From Pseudoips prasinana (Eukaryota; Arthropoda; Insecta; Lepidoptera; Nolidae), in the NCBI GenBank assembly GCA_951640165.1, contig OX621251.1, positions 31,334,893-31,398,892 of the forward strand: a stretch of 64,000 nt of DNA, in the 5' to 3' direction. Every line of letters starts with the position of its first letter. Position 1 is the stretch's first letter. Under the pieces are notes generated by a model. That model was not told the DNA's origin. It did no database searches and saw only the letters and a program-made list of their open reading frames with translations. Positions 21,201 to 30,085 of this stretch are shown here, piece by piece. A program made the translations under genes and the position numbers.

Positions 21201-22714
21201 CGTCAATTTTTGGCGTAAATGATGAAGTCTACAAAGATATAAACTCACTGAATATGAATCAAGAAAAATTAATTAAAGCAGCTAACCATCAAACTAAATT
21301 CATGATCTCAACTATTTCACAAGTTAACAGTACTGAGGAGAGAATAAGAAAAAAACTGGAAGGTTTTCAAACAAAAATTAATCATGTAATAGAATACATA
21401 AATAACTACAACCACTGGTATACTACGATCGACCACAACAGAATAAAAATTCAAATAATGCAGACGTACCAACTTGCAAATAACTACATTACGGAAATCA
21501 TAGATTATTATAATGGATTACTAGATATCTATCTAAGTAAAACAACGGTATATAGCGTGTTATCACCAAAAAATGTTAGCGATTTGATATTGTCAGCAAA
21601 TAAAAAACTTCCATCTAATTTGAAAATCATTCAACAACACTTACTAGAAACCAAAATATTTGAAAACATTAGCCACATACTAGTTCATGCATACTTTCCT
21701 ATTCAAGATATTAACAAGTATACGTTGATTCACACCACACCGATTCCAAAGAAGGATGCTCATAAGTCATTTCAAAGCATAGAAATTTCAAAACCTTACA
21801 TAGCATTAGACTATAACAATGAGCTATATTTTGAGTTAAATCATGACGAATACAAGAGTTGTCTGCAGAGAGATCTCCATTTTATTTGTTTTCCTGGGGC
21901 GGTGAAAAATATGCAATTAAATAAAAATTGCATTATTGACCAACTCTTCAAAAATGAGACACGAACGAAATGCCCTGTAAAAAGTTTTGACATACCAAGT
22001 AGCATAATGTGGAAACAAGTATGCATGCAGAACACTTGGATGTTTTTAGCTAAGGACAGTACCACTGCATCAATAGTTTGTGATGGACAACGAGAGGAAG
22101 TAGTGCTTCAAAATGTCGGTGTAATAAAAATCTCCGACACTTGTATCATTAAATCAACCAACAGCATACTTGCCGCTCAAAGATCAGTGTCAGCACAAAT
22201 AGCATCATCATATTCAAAACAGATAAATTTCACTATAGATACATACGTGTCCACTAGTAATAAAATTGTAAATATGTCTAAAGAGGAAGTAATAGGTAAC
22301 TCACGAGATTTTTTTCTAAATTTAGTTAACAATGAAAATAGTTTAAAATTAGAACTAAATAATACCATTTGGAAACAAATTTATTCCCATACTTATGTAG
22401 TTAGTTTTATATCGTCACTACTCATGTTAATATTAGCGATAGTAATCGTACGTTATGGTCCAAAAATGATAAACTGTATTAGAACGGCAATACAGCGCAA
22501 CACCAGGCATCCCAAGGAACCATGTGCCAAACAACCAACAACGAGACCAGGCAGCGCAGACGATACTATTTACAGCCAACCGAATCGACAGTCGACAAAG
22601 AACTTCACGTCAACGAAAAACTCAACCAATGAGATACCGACCATCACCAGCGGGACAACTGAACTATATGAACTGAAGCTTATTCCCGAGAGGCGGCAGA
22701 ATGTTCACATGTGA
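15245..22714 (+). CDS. BEL/Pao Gag-Pol-Env polyprotein in a single reading frame
   Basis: A 2489-aa retroelement polyprotein. In order: Gag with a DUF1759-like block (~220-390); zinc knuckles (CWFCDSQEH..C at ~434, then CRNC and CLYCGKKGHH, to ~500); aspartic protease with DQGS (Asp578); RT (~830-1050) with FVDD at 983-986; RNase H/Pao peptidase A17 region (~1060-1320, GFSDAS, SDSVITLGW); and integrase with an HHCC finger (~1455) and DDE residues Asp1526, Asp1592 and Glu1643, then a DUF5641-like tail. From ~1859 there is a hydrophobic segment (signal-like), a furin-type RKKR site at 1975-1978 followed by a Gly/hydrophobic fusion-peptide-like stretch, and a transmembrane helix at ~2385-2405. 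The latter resembles baculovirus-F/errantivirus-type envelopes. No stop separates Pol and Env; Env may need splicing or processing. The stop codon lies inside the 3' LTR. Confidence 0.92.
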   Translation: MEVQEINEIIRNQEANYKEINQIFTNIKKDSASRKTLKYITERRSRLTDIFTRTSDNHVCLEDQEILLNHKYVTSDYFGSIKELYTEAMEYLGKCEKKVQTLCQLYEPEGVEPQPEVVNSAKMNLQLYRINHIKLNLQNAAQSLEQNKPMSHFTTLLETLQKQWQKVEETHFDILDEENTMDHSYFQDGIFETLRVDYDRITNQVCDKVQSINEKHASSVKLPKIVIPVFTGSYESWSSFYDLFLKIIHEDKSLTATEKMQYLKTHVRGDAAKLIKHLTVCDINYVTAWNLLIKRYKNERIIITKHIDNMLNIPKIKKGNAVNLRELHDTINENLEALKNQNVNTSTWDPIMTRILSRIWDSETDEKYEHQLEEPNKPQVFAEMMQFLEKRFKCLETNSYFKEEPSSKPNYSYESPLASNKQIVESREKEYQFCWFCDSQEHTIYQCTEFKAMSVQSRSMEVNKKHMCRNCLSHDSSEKCHSFKTCLYCGKKGHHSFLHVNYQHSKQFTTSSPRHENPRGSESRNSVIPFTSKNETKTLSNISTTTKPDIQKTTLLATALVRANAIDGTPHLLRVLYDQGSEASFCTEETAQILSYPRSKIQTEIIGIADDKPKTSNYCINVVLQPRFTSKYKLPVTLIVLPKLTGSLPKRTIPQLHTNYLENKLIADPTYYKQGPIDIILGAQEYSKLLLKGLQKIQDGIIAQDTEFGWILSGISCNTITNIKIISMTTRTTEIQQISKFWEIEEVPEKYQLSNNDRMCENFYQETTVRNPDGTYTVRLPFKQYNVSYGNSRQKAAARLLQLERKFAKDKSLQIKYQDFLTEYLEMGHMTKVPKSDYYQGKYYIPHQPVIKEDSLTTKLRVVFDASSKSSSQISLNDNMYVGPRLQQDLASILLRWRKHKIVFMADIEKMYRFIKIGKEDWTFQRILWRDSPKQPMDEYELTTVTYGTSSAPYLAIRTLQQLAMSEKKKYPKASQVALQDFFVDDMLSGENDVESAKILQTDLIHMLQAGGFNLRKWSSNNVELLRNIPNENQDNQMMKIPLDETRKSLGILWSPLKDSFSFSVTVNKMEIPTKRFILSEIAKLFDPLGWLAPVLINMKLIIQELWTNGTEWDQSVDNAIKSRWVDIQDQLKALENISIPRWCKFTTDSQAELHGFSDASEKAYGAVVYCRIYKGNNRYDVTLLQAKSKVAPNKQKTTLPKLELCAAVLLAKLMQKIVNEMKIPITNIYCWSDSVITLGWIKGEADKWKTFVANRVSEIQKKLPQGKWYYINTSQNPADVITRGVVPNKLKNFDLWWNGPDWLKTGYIPSTKTIPEICEEIKRCYHITNNVQQQDTIWERFASFQKMVRVLSYCYRFRDKQRNIKPLTRTEINRTTVQIILLVQQVEFLEEYKTIKSGLLLKNNKIACLDPFIDPDGLLRVGGRLQNSNLPYDQKHPILLPHHHHIVAILVHDAHINTLHGGNRLTLAYIRQKYWILGGKRLVKGHIRKCVKCIRYKSATMSQKMGALPKARVTESYPFSHTGIDYAGPVQVRAMKGRGHKSYKGYIAIFVCLSTKAIHLELVGDLSTESFIAALRRFMARRGPVAHIYSDNATNFVGAANFLYRELLIITQSNDFQNTMANIGTHWHFIPPSSPHFGGIWEAGVKSMKHHLRRVIGEQTLTYEELTTFLHQTEACLNSRPLCAQSEDINDNVVLTPSHFLIGREAVGVPDPLSNINTDLVNRWKHIQRMKKDFWKSWTNDYLQQLQQRYKWKKNQENLDIGSVVIIKDENINPSKWPLAKVKEVHVGNDGLTRVVTLLKPSGSTLKRSIHTLIPLPIKSNKDDHSCNNVASNTVHTNMTKTYTRNSNGNQTKTASNCSKWFIYLLIIIQMFSTVTSTTTYFIKSLSPGIYVEQIGTASIDRGMFRIEKHFERQRLQQDYMRIKTVTSKFNILCSNTEVVTTETHCKQLYHHLIEQETKYERIKEYLTEVNQTRKKRGLLGQFLTSIFGVNDEVYKDINSLNMNQEKLIKAANHQTKFMISTISQVNSTEERIRKKLEGFQTKINHVIEYINNYNHWYTTIDHNRIKIQIMQTYQLANNYITEIIDYYNGLLDIYLSKTTVYSVLSPKNVSDLILSANKKLPSNLKIIQQHLLETKIFENISHILVHAYFPIQDINKYTLIHTTPIPKKDAHKSFQSIEISKPYIALDYNNELYFELNHDEYKSCLQRDLHFICFPGAVKNMQLNKNCIIDQLFKNETRTKCPVKSFDIPSSIMWKQVCMQNTWMFLAKDSTTASIVCDGQREEVVLQNVGVIKISDTCIIKSTNSILAAQRSVSAQIASSYSKQINFTIDTYVSTSNKIVNMSKEEVIGNSRDFFLNLVNNENSLKLELNNTIWKQIYSHTYVVSFISSLLMLILAIVIVRYGPKMINCIRTAIQRNTRHPKEPCAKQPTTRPGSADDTIYSQPNRQSTKNFTSTKNSTNEIPTITSGTTELYELKLIPERRQNVHM
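22687..22701 (+). other. Polypurine tract
   Basis: CGAGAGGCGGCAGAA is immediately upstream of the 3' LTR, the expected plus-strand primer site. It lies inside the end of the ORF. Confidence 0.65.
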
Positions 22715-23307
22715 ACCATAATATTTACTTCAAGGAACCCTAATTAATTTATATCAACACAGCAATCAATGACAAATTTACTACATCGACGCATCTTGGG
22801 ACAAAGTACAGCTCAGCGTCAGCATACAACTGACCGAAATATTGAAGACTGCAGCGTCGACGCAACACACGGATGGCACACAAGTGAATAGGCGTGAATG
22901 TGTATTTAGTTTAAGATTAGTATATAAGATTTTAATATTGTAAATAAAACCAGTCATTACGTTGAATCCGACTTTGACTCATTACCCTGTCACCACCTCT
23001 CACTGCGGCCAAGACACCTTTAGCCGTCAGTACGATCGGTCTTGTGAGCCTGCTTGACCGGCAGTGAGAAAACCCTCTCTCCTGTGTACATTGCACTACG
23101 TACACACCCCTGCTTCCTTCATAGTTTCCGTCTGTTGCCTTAGGTCTCCTGGCAACAGGCTTCCCGTACGTATCTATATAATTATATGTTATCAGTACAT
23201 ATGGTTAGGCTAGGGTGGTAGGACTATTACGAGTGGTACACAGTAAGGAGTAGGTTACGTGCGAGCGTTGGTTAATTTGACCCTACAAATTATCTTATGC
23301 CCGTACA
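22702..23307 (+). repeat. 3' LTR of the BEL element
   Basis: 606 bp, same ends as the 5' LTR and followed by the duplicated target GTTTT. About two substitutions from the 5' LTR. Confidence 0.93.
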
Positions 23308-23652
23308 GTTTTGAATACCCCGTCATACCCCATAGTACGGGGCAAGATGGTTTTTCATATGTTCATGTTTAATAATTAATTATAAAAAAAATTTAAGAGT
23401 TGATTTCCGAAGACTGAGCCAAATTGTAGTAGTAAAAAAAAACGGTCAAAAAATTATTCAAATCAACAAATTATTGCAAATCAATGCAAAATTTGTCCCG
23501 ATAACCCTTCATTTTTTTTCACTAAATCGAAAGTTTTTGAGTTAAGTTACGATACAACATTAAATTCGCAACTGTATGTTTATTACTTTAGGAGTTATTG
23601 TTGTTTGAACATAGCGTATGCGCAAGCACAAAGGGCCTTTGTCGGGACCTTA
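23308..23652 (+). other. Probable 3' remainder of the pogo-like relic
   Basis: Target sequence resumed after the BEL insertion. It is AT-rich with stops, contains GTACGGGGCAAGATGG (compare TGGGGCAAGATG at ~13846), and ends near GTCGGGACCTTAA. No coding capacity. Assignment rests on position only. Confidence 0.35.
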
Positions 23653-23744
23653 AACAGGTAAACATTCAAACCACATAAAATTCTTATTACTTTTTATTTA
23701 ATACTTTTACAATCTTTTTTACACATTAAATTTAATACATATTC

Positions 23745-23794
23745 AACCTACAGCAGTTGTTCAAAGTGCCCACCTCCAGCTTGTAGACAAGTTA
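23745..23794 (-). pseudogene. C-terminal tip of a mariner-like transposase
   Basis: The minus strand reads TCLQAGGGHFEQLL followed by a stop, a C-terminal signature common in insect DUF4817-type mariner transposases (C.Q..GGHFE.LL). Everything upstream on that strand is replaced by the jockey LINE insertion and then by copy B, so only ~15 codons remain. Confidence 0.5.
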
Positions 23795-24107
23795 TTTTTG
23801 TTTTTTTTTTTTTTTTTTAACATGACGCGTGCAGTTAGCCTTACGGCTTTTACTGCTTCACCGGGCAGTAGGGGTGAGCGTGGGCTCTAACCGGCCTAGC
23901 AAATATAGACTACAAACTAAGTACCCGCGCCGGAGGGCACCCCCTGTGGGGTTCGAACCTCGGCTCTGGGCGGATACTGACGGGGAGAGGGCAAGATCAT
24001 GGTTTTTAGGGAGTTTAGTGCAACTTTCGCTCTACGTTAATGACATGACGCGGCCCCCCGTCCGCGTTGAGGGGGGCTTTTTATCGGTACGATATGCAAA
24101 CTAAGGG

Positions 24108-27054
24108 TCATGGAGGACGCTGGTGGTCGCGACGCGTTCGCGGTCGTACTCGCATCCGGCGAGTACGAAATATCGGTTGTGCAGTGTTGCGAGAGTCTCT
24201 AATCGATTTGATTTGGTTTAAGTAAACGGTGATCTCGTCGTCCGATTCGTCTATGACGTTCTTCGGACGACGGTGTTTACGTGAGAGTCGGGAAGGAGTG
24301 TATTTGACCGCCTGTACCACCAATTTGCTTGGATGGTGAGTGGCAGAGTCAAAGTACCTTTTGGACGCTTGCTTCATCCATTGCCTGATGGTAGGCAATT
24401 GGAGATCAGCATGGAGGCTTTTGTTACGGACGAACCACGGTGCACCCGCGGCTCGTCGCATAAACTTGTTCTGGACTACCTGGAGGAGGTGGATGAATCG
24501 ATCCTTAGCGTGCGCGAAGACCGGGCTCGCATAGGTCATCATGGGTCGAATGCACGTCTTGTAAATTCTCACCTTGTTTTCAAGGGACATTTTACTGCGT
24601 GCATTCAGGAGGCCGTGTAATCGATAAAGGGCAAATGAGGCACGGTTACGAGCGTATCTCAGATGGTCCTTGAAGTTTAACTTCCGATCGAGGATCACTC
24701 CCAAATATTTGGTTTTCTTCTCCCAGGGGATCGGTTCACCAAACATTCGGACGGGATCGGCGGTGGGGGCGGGGTCTATCCTAGAGAAGAGCACGGCTGC
24801 GCTCTTGGTGGGATTGACTTCGATCCTCCATTTCCTGAACCATTCGCCGAGGGCGTCGGCTGAGGATTGGAGTTCTCGGTGGATGACTGACGTGCTCCTA
24901 CTGGAGTAGTAGAGAGCTGTGTCGTCAGCGAAGAGGGCTAGATGAGCCTTATCGGGTCTGGGGATGTCGCTGGTGTACAGCGAGAACAGGAGCGGGGCAA
25001 GGACTGAGCCTTGGGGAACTCCTGCGCGTATCGGTCTGAGGGAGGAGTAATTTCCCTCGACGCGGTAGCTAAACGTTCGGTCCGTAAGGAAGTCTCGTAA
25101 GATGTGCACGAGACGGTCGGGCACTTTGAGTTCGAACAGCTTATATAATAAGCCGTTGTGCCAGACCTTATCGAACGCTTTGGCCACGTCGAAGAACAGT
25201 GCTCCTGTGTGGGCTCTTTGACGGGCAGCTTTCACTAGGATGTGTTCGACAATGCGATGCACCTGGTGAACGCTGGAGTGTCTGGCTCGAAAGCCAAACT
25301 GCTCGTCAGGGAGGATATCGTTTGCGTGGATGTAAGACGACAAACGGGCGTGAATGATGCGCTCGTAGAGTTTCCCCATGGCGCAGAGGAGGCTAATGGG
25401 GCGGTAGTTCGCCGGATCGGATTTGGGTTTTCCGGGTTTCGGGATGCCAATCACGTTTGCCTGTTTCCACTGGTGTGGAAAGATGTTGTTGGAAAAGGCC
25501 GCGTTGAAAATCGCGACCATCAGGCTAAGTAGAAGCAACGGAAGTTGCTTGAAAACGCGATTGGTGATTCCGTCGTACCCGGGGGCTTTGCGAGGGCGGA
25601 GGTCCCTGATCAGAGTTTTAACCTCTTCGATGGTCACTGGCCTCAGGGGATCGTCGTCGTCGACGTCTGCATCCTCCCGGGACAGTTGGGGTCGGAGGGA
25701 GTGGTATGGCGAGCCTACGTTCTACCTCAGAGTCGACCTCATTGAGGTGCTCCGGGTCTACTGGTAGGGTGCTGGGAGAACATTGGGTCTCTAGATTGTC
25801 GGCCATGCATTCGGCTTTTTCGTCGTCATCGAACGCGGGGCGTTGATTCGGACGCGTCAGCGGGGGGATGGTCCAGTCGGTATCTGTCTTGAGTCGCTTG
25901 CAGAGATTCCAAAAGGCCTTCCGCGAGGGTTGAATCTCGGCTAACGTCCTATCCCACCCGGAATCCCGCCTCTCGGTCATGCGTTCACGTACAGTACGCT
26001 GTAGTTCACGCATTCGAGTGCGGTTTTCCAAGGTGTTATAGGAGTCGAAGGCTCTGATGGCCGCGTTCTTCTCAGTCACTAACTCACGCAAATCCTCCGG
26101 GAGCTTCCACCGTCTGAACGCGTCAGCCGCTGGGACCTCCCGGGAACATTCGTTCATTTGGATTTGGATGTGAGTCGTGAAAGAGCCGATGGCTGCATGC
26201 GTTTGCTCGGGGGTCTCTATGAGGGATGGAATCGAATCTAAGTGCTCCGACGTGGCTGACTTGAGTTTGCCCTCAAGTTTCTGCCAGTCGGTAACATATC
26301 TGGGTGGTAGGTTGCTATCCGCGCCAGAGTGGCTTGTGCGGGAGGCAAGACTAAGGATGACCGGTCTATGGTCGGAGTCTAACTCGTGTAGCACTTCTAC
26401 AGAAGCCAAACGTAGGTTTGTATTCTTAAGGAGTGCTATGTCGAGTATGTCGGGTCGGTGACTGTCAATTCTGGGGAAGTGGGTCGGTTCGAGAGGGACT
26501 ATAGGGTCGAACGGTATGATTGCCAAGTGATTAGCAAGTGCGCGGCCGTTCGAGTTGCTCGTACGGCAGCTCCATTGCTCATGCTTGGAGTTTAGATCGC
26601 CTGCCACTATGACAGAGCCATCTAAGTCATACAGTGCTTGGAGATCGCTAAGTAGTATCTCCTTGTCTGGGGGGAGGTAGGCCGAGACTATCGTGATTGG
26701 CTGATGGCCTGTCATGCCTATTCGACAGACAGAGACCTCAATGTTCTTCAGCACGGGAGGGTCCAAAGGTACGCAATGCAGTGATTTCTTAAAGTAAATC
26801 AGCGTGCCCCCTTTGGCGGAGTGAGTCCTATCGTTGCGAACTATACGATAGTTGGCAACTGTAGGACTTCTCCGTTTGCTCGGTTTGAGGAATGTCTCTT
26901 GAACGAGGAAGAGATCAATTTGATGATCGCAGAGGAATTCTGCGACCTCATCGCGTTGTCTCGCTAATCCGTCTGCATTGTAAAACCGGATCTTTAAAGA
27001 TCTGGGTTTTAGCCTGCAAGTGAATTGGGGAGTCATCAACGGGTGTACAGCCAT
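24108..27054 (-). pseudogene. Jockey-type ORF2: AP-endonuclease and reverse transcriptase, one frameshift
   Basis: The first frame (27054 to 25618) carries an AP-like endonuclease: FYNADGLARQRDEVAEFL, LFLVQETFLKP, VIVAGDLNSKHEQW, RPDILDIAL and LDSDHRPVI. The second frame (to 24108) carries RT: APGYDGITNRVFKQL, YRPISLLCAMGKLYERI, QFGFRARHSSVHQVHRI, LFFDVAKAFDKVW, GVPQGSVLAPLLFSLY and the LFADDTALYY box. The frames meet near 25680-25700, where a single base change would rejoin them (the second frame reads REDADVDDDDPLRPVTIEEV through the same bases). The start ATG overlaps the ORF1 stop as TAATG. The enzyme nicks target DNA and primes reverse transcription there. Confidence 0.88.
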
Positions 27055-28892
27055 TACGGTTGTATTGATTTAATAAAGCGGCGGTATACGCGTGCCGCGT
27101 CGATGGCCAACTGGATGTTGGTCGGATCAGCTTCGGCCCTCTGGGTGAGGTCCTCAAACTGATCGAGCAACTCCCAGCCCTGAGTCATGATGCGCTCGGC
27201 AAAGCCTGAGGCGCGCCCTTTGCTATTCGCTTGGGGCGCCCGGGTTTTGGGCGCTGGGGCTGATGACTTTGGAGTCTGGGCTCCTTTGGCCGGGGCCTTT
27301 GGAGCCTGTGACTTCTTGGTCAGCGGGTTGTAAGCCCAGCCCGATTTGACTGGGGCGGGAGGGGTCGCGCTGGTTGAGGGTTTGGGGGACGCCTCTTTAG
27401 CTGGGACTGGCACAGCCTTAGGGGCGACCGCCTCACCCGCAGCCTTGGGTGCGGTCGAGGGGACGTAATCTGGCAGAGGCCAGTGTGGTCTTGCTGGTCG
27501 CAGGGATGTCTGTTGGACATCCAAGGACATTAGCGGGGGAGGGCTTGCTTGGGGCTTGGCGGAGCTAGTCTGCGCCTGAGGCTTGCGAGCGTTGCGCTTG
27601 CTGCGAGGCCTCCTGGCGGGTCTCCTCGCCGGTGCCTTGGGACAGCCGCGATAGTTCGCAGGGTGTCCCAAGGACTGGCAGTTGACACAACCGGGTGGCT
27701 CGGAGCATTCGCTACGATCCTTAGGTCTTGAGCATTCGGAGGTGTGATGACCTGGGGTCAGGCATTTAACACACCTCGGGGCGACGTGGCAGTTCTTAGA
27801 CGAGTGCCCGTACAGTTGGCAGTTGTGGCACTGCCCCTGTACGGTCCCTCGCCGCGGCGGCTCGACGACGATGCCGCCGACGCCGCAAACTGTTTTAAGG
27901 ACAGTCAGGATTTTCTGTCCTTCCTTCGAGTCGTCAAGGTGGACCAGCACCATATCGAAGGGCTCGCCACCGTTTGATCGGCGCATCCGATGCACCTCTC
28001 TCACGGGGTACCCTTGGGTGGTTAGGTCCTCCTTGATGGAGTCGATGGGAAGGTAACGGCACACTCGGCGGATAACCACGCGGAGTGTTTTGTCCTCAGC
28101 GGTGCCGTAAGTGTAGTAGTCTACCTTACGTGCATCGAAGAGAGCCGTCGTTGTCCTGTATTCAGTGGAGGTCTGCAGCTGTATTTTGTACATCTGCTCC
28201 TTGAGGATGTATGTAGTGCTGAGTGCGACTACACCTTTGGACTTTAACGTCGTGGACAAGTCTTCCCACTTATCGATGCTGAGTAGCATGATAGGTGGGG
28301 GCTTAGTGGTCTTGGCCGTGAAGCCAGAGGGTTTGGCCTTTGCCTGTGAGGCGGGGGCGCTTGTAGTGGGGGAAGAGGGGACAGAGTTGGTGGCGGAGGG
28401 TCTCTCCGTGCGCAACTTCTTCGTCTTGGCGCTCTTCTTGCTCTTCTCCTGAGTCGAAGCCTCAGAATCAGAGCCGGAAGAGCTGCCAGACGAGGACGAC
28501 GACGACTTGTCGCCGCGGGTCCGCTTATCAGCTTTCCCGCGCCTGACGGTTGTCCACTCGTTGTGAGCGTCGTCGTCGCTGTCGATCGGTACGACGTCCA
28601 TCTCTTCCTCTGTGGCTAGAGGCTGAGATGGAGAGGGGGTACGGTTACGGGGGAGTGGCGACTGCCTGTCCGTCTGGGTGAACGGGGCAGAAGAGGAGGG
28701 GACGGAGAGACTAAGATTCTCCTGCGCAGATGCGCCGGAGCAAGGGGAATCGTCAAGCATGAGCTTTGTCTTGACGGTCTCCATCAAGTTTACCCAGCCA
28801 ACTGGGTCGGACTTGAGGAGCTTGAAGAGCGCTTCAACTAAGCGGGGATCCTTGGTAATGTCTACCATGGAGGCGGGTACGGGGGCGGCCAT
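27054..28892 (-). CDS. Jockey-type ORF1 Gag-like RNA-binding protein
   Basis: 612 aa and intact. The N-terminal half is Ser/Pro/Lys-rich and low in complexity. From ~200 to ~350 lies the zinc-finger-associated PRE_C2HC-type block of insect jockey Gag proteins (VVIRRVCRYLPIDSIKEDL, REVHRMRR). Three CCHC-type knuckles follow at about 354-425 (CHNCQLYGHSSKNC, CVKCLTPGHHTSEC, CVNCQSLGH). The C-terminus is Ala/Pro/Lys-rich. It packages the LINE RNA. Start ATG at 28892; the TAA stop overlaps the ORF2 ATG by one base (TAATG at 27056-27052), a layout known to support termination-reinitiation in the silkworm LINE SART1. Confidence 0.9.
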   Translation of the reverse strand: MAAPVPASMVDITKDPRLVEALFKLLKSDPVGWVNLMETVKTKLMLDDSPCSGASAQENLSLSVPSSSAPFTQTDRQSPLPRNRTPSPSQPLATEEEMDVVPIDSDDDAHNEWTTVRRGKADKRTRGDKSSSSSSGSSSGSDSEASTQEKSKKSAKTKKLRTERPSATNSVPSSPTTSAPASQAKAKPSGFTAKTTKPPPIMLLSIDKWEDLSTTLKSKGVVALSTTYILKEQMYKIQLQTSTEYRTTTALFDARKVDYYTYGTAEDKTLRVVIRRVCRYLPIDSIKEDLTTQGYPVREVHRMRRSNGGEPFDMVLVHLDDSKEGQKILTVLKTVCGVGGIVVEPPRRGTVQGQCHNCQLYGHSSKNCHVAPRCVKCLTPGHHTSECSRPKDRSECSEPPGCVNCQSLGHPANYRGCPKAPARRPARRPRSKRNARKPQAQTSSAKPQASPPPLMSLDVQQTSLRPARPHWPLPDYVPSTAPKAAGEAVAPKAVPVPAKEASPKPSTSATPPAPVKSGWAYNPLTKKSQAPKAPAKGAQTPKSSAPAPKTRAPQANSKGRASGFAERIMTQGWELLDQFEDLTQRAEADPTNIQLAIDAARVYRRFIKSIQP

Positions 28893-29654
28893 CTTGTGAT
28901 GGTTTTAAAAGCCTAACAACTACCGAATAATTACGTTAGTTCGCTCCCGGAGCGTTCCGAGAAGAAGAACTAACAAGAAACTTCTCGGCGGTCGCTCTAA
29001 CAATAGAATGTCCCTAACAACTATCACCTCGGGTTGGACGGGCCCGAGGGTGTGTTGGTGTGTGTATCACCCTCCTCGCCGGGTTAGACGAGGAGGTATG
29101 TGTACCTATGGTGAGCCCTAAGCTTGTATCCCTCTCGCCAGTCTTATTGTGCGAAAGGGTTCCTAGCAGCTCTAATGCAGAGGGCGATATGGGCCGAAGC
29201 CGTCAGCACCCAAACAACAAGAGAGAATGGGAAGGTAGGGTAAGGAGGTGGGATTCCGATTTGGAGTTGACTAGGGTAGCCCCCAAGGCCAATGATTCCA
29301 AACCGCTTCCAATTAACTGGCGTTGCTCTGAAGGAGCAAGGCCTAGTGCTTGGGGCTACACTAACTTGGCTTAGTTGGCACGGTTACGTTTCCACCAAGT
29401 ACCACTAGAAAAGTGGATTTTCCCTGAAGGGGCACGAAAGTACAAAGAAACACACACTATATTGGGGTAGCGCTGTCTTGAAAAAGACGCCACTACACCA
29501 ATTAATAGTGTGAAGGTTTGCCGAGATTCAACCAATCTGACGATCGATTTATCTCAACTGACGAACGTACACGAGCACGTATAGTCGGAAATAGTCGGGT
29601 AAGGCAGGAGCGCACGAACGTGTCCGTGCGCGTCGGCTGTCCAAACGAGACTCC
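28893..29654 (-). promoter_or_regulatory. 5'UTR/internal promoter region of the jockey-type LINE
   Basis: 762 bp with no coding frame, lying between the element's 5' terminus and the ORF1 ATG. Jockey-clade LINEs carry an internal Pol II promoter downstream of the first base; that is family knowledge, not visible here. Confidence 0.5.
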
Positions 29655-29879
29655 TAGACAAGTTAATGGTCCCGTCGCTTTTTATATGGTAGTATTTTTT
29701 TTTAGGTAGGTAGAATATAGTGTTTTTAGTGTGTTTTTGAAAGGCTCAAAATACGGAAACTCATAGTTTCCAAAAATATATCGCCAAACCTTTCTATCCG
29801 CACTGGTGGGATAGTGGGGTGGGGGAGATTTCTTGACGGGTCAAAATTTGTACCCAATAAATGTCAAGGTCAAGGTATC

Positions 29880-30085
29880 AAGGTCCAGTGTATCGGCGAT
29901 GTATTTACCTGTACCTACGCAGGATTTGGGTGGCGGTGCCTCTGTTTCTCGTGAACCCATGCTGGTGGCTAGGTATTATTTCGCTTAAATCTGTCTCGAT
30001 GCGGTTGAGTATTATTCTCTCGGCCCATTTGCACATGATGTTCAGTAGGCTGATGGGTCTATATCTGATGGTCACAGTTCTAACC
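29880..30085 (-). pseudogene. RT fragment in copy B
   Basis: The minus strand encodes the same RYRPISLLN...HGFTR segment as 13080-13252, with minor differences. It is oriented head to head with the RLE-like fragment, as in copy A. Confidence 0.65.

Larger units (their letters stand above)
14305..23307 (+). mobile_element. BEL/Pao LTR retrotransposon with envelope gene, apparently complete
   Basis: Two 606-bp LTRs (14305-14910 and 22702-23307) start TG and end CA and are flanked by a perfect 5-bp duplication, GTTTT (14300-14304 and 23308-23312). A primer-binding-like TGGTCCTTCGAG follows the 5' LTR, and purine-rich GAGAGGCGGCAGAA precedes the 3' LTR. One uninterrupted ORF (15245-22714) covers gag, protease, RT, RNase H, integrase and an F-type envelope. 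I see only two LTR differences (A/C at 14364 against 22761; C/G near 14769 against 23166), so the insertion is young. Confidence 0.93.
23795..29654 (-). mobile_element. Full-length jockey-type LINE with 11-bp target duplication
   Basis: The 11-bp duplication TAGACAAGTTA flanks it (23784-23794 and 29655-29665). The 3' end is an A-run (T-run at 23801-23818 on the plus strand) and the 5' end begins GGAGTCTCGTTTGG on the minus strand. The layout is ~760-bp 5'UTR, ORF1, ORF2 and ~310-bp 3'UTR, 5860 bp in all. It is markedly more GC-rich than the surroundings. Only one frameshift was found. It inserted beside copy B, whose first bases follow the right duplication. Confidence 0.93.

Noticed and set aside
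23920..23990. GGGTTCGAACCTCGG in the jockey-type LINE 3'UTR as a tRNA or Pol III B box
   Set aside because: No A box or cloverleaf nearby; GGTTCGAACC is self-complementary and likely fortuitous.
24333..28899. Many long plus-strand ORFs across the jockey-type LINE
   Set aside because: They are antisense shadows of ORF1 and ORF2 in GC-rich DNA.
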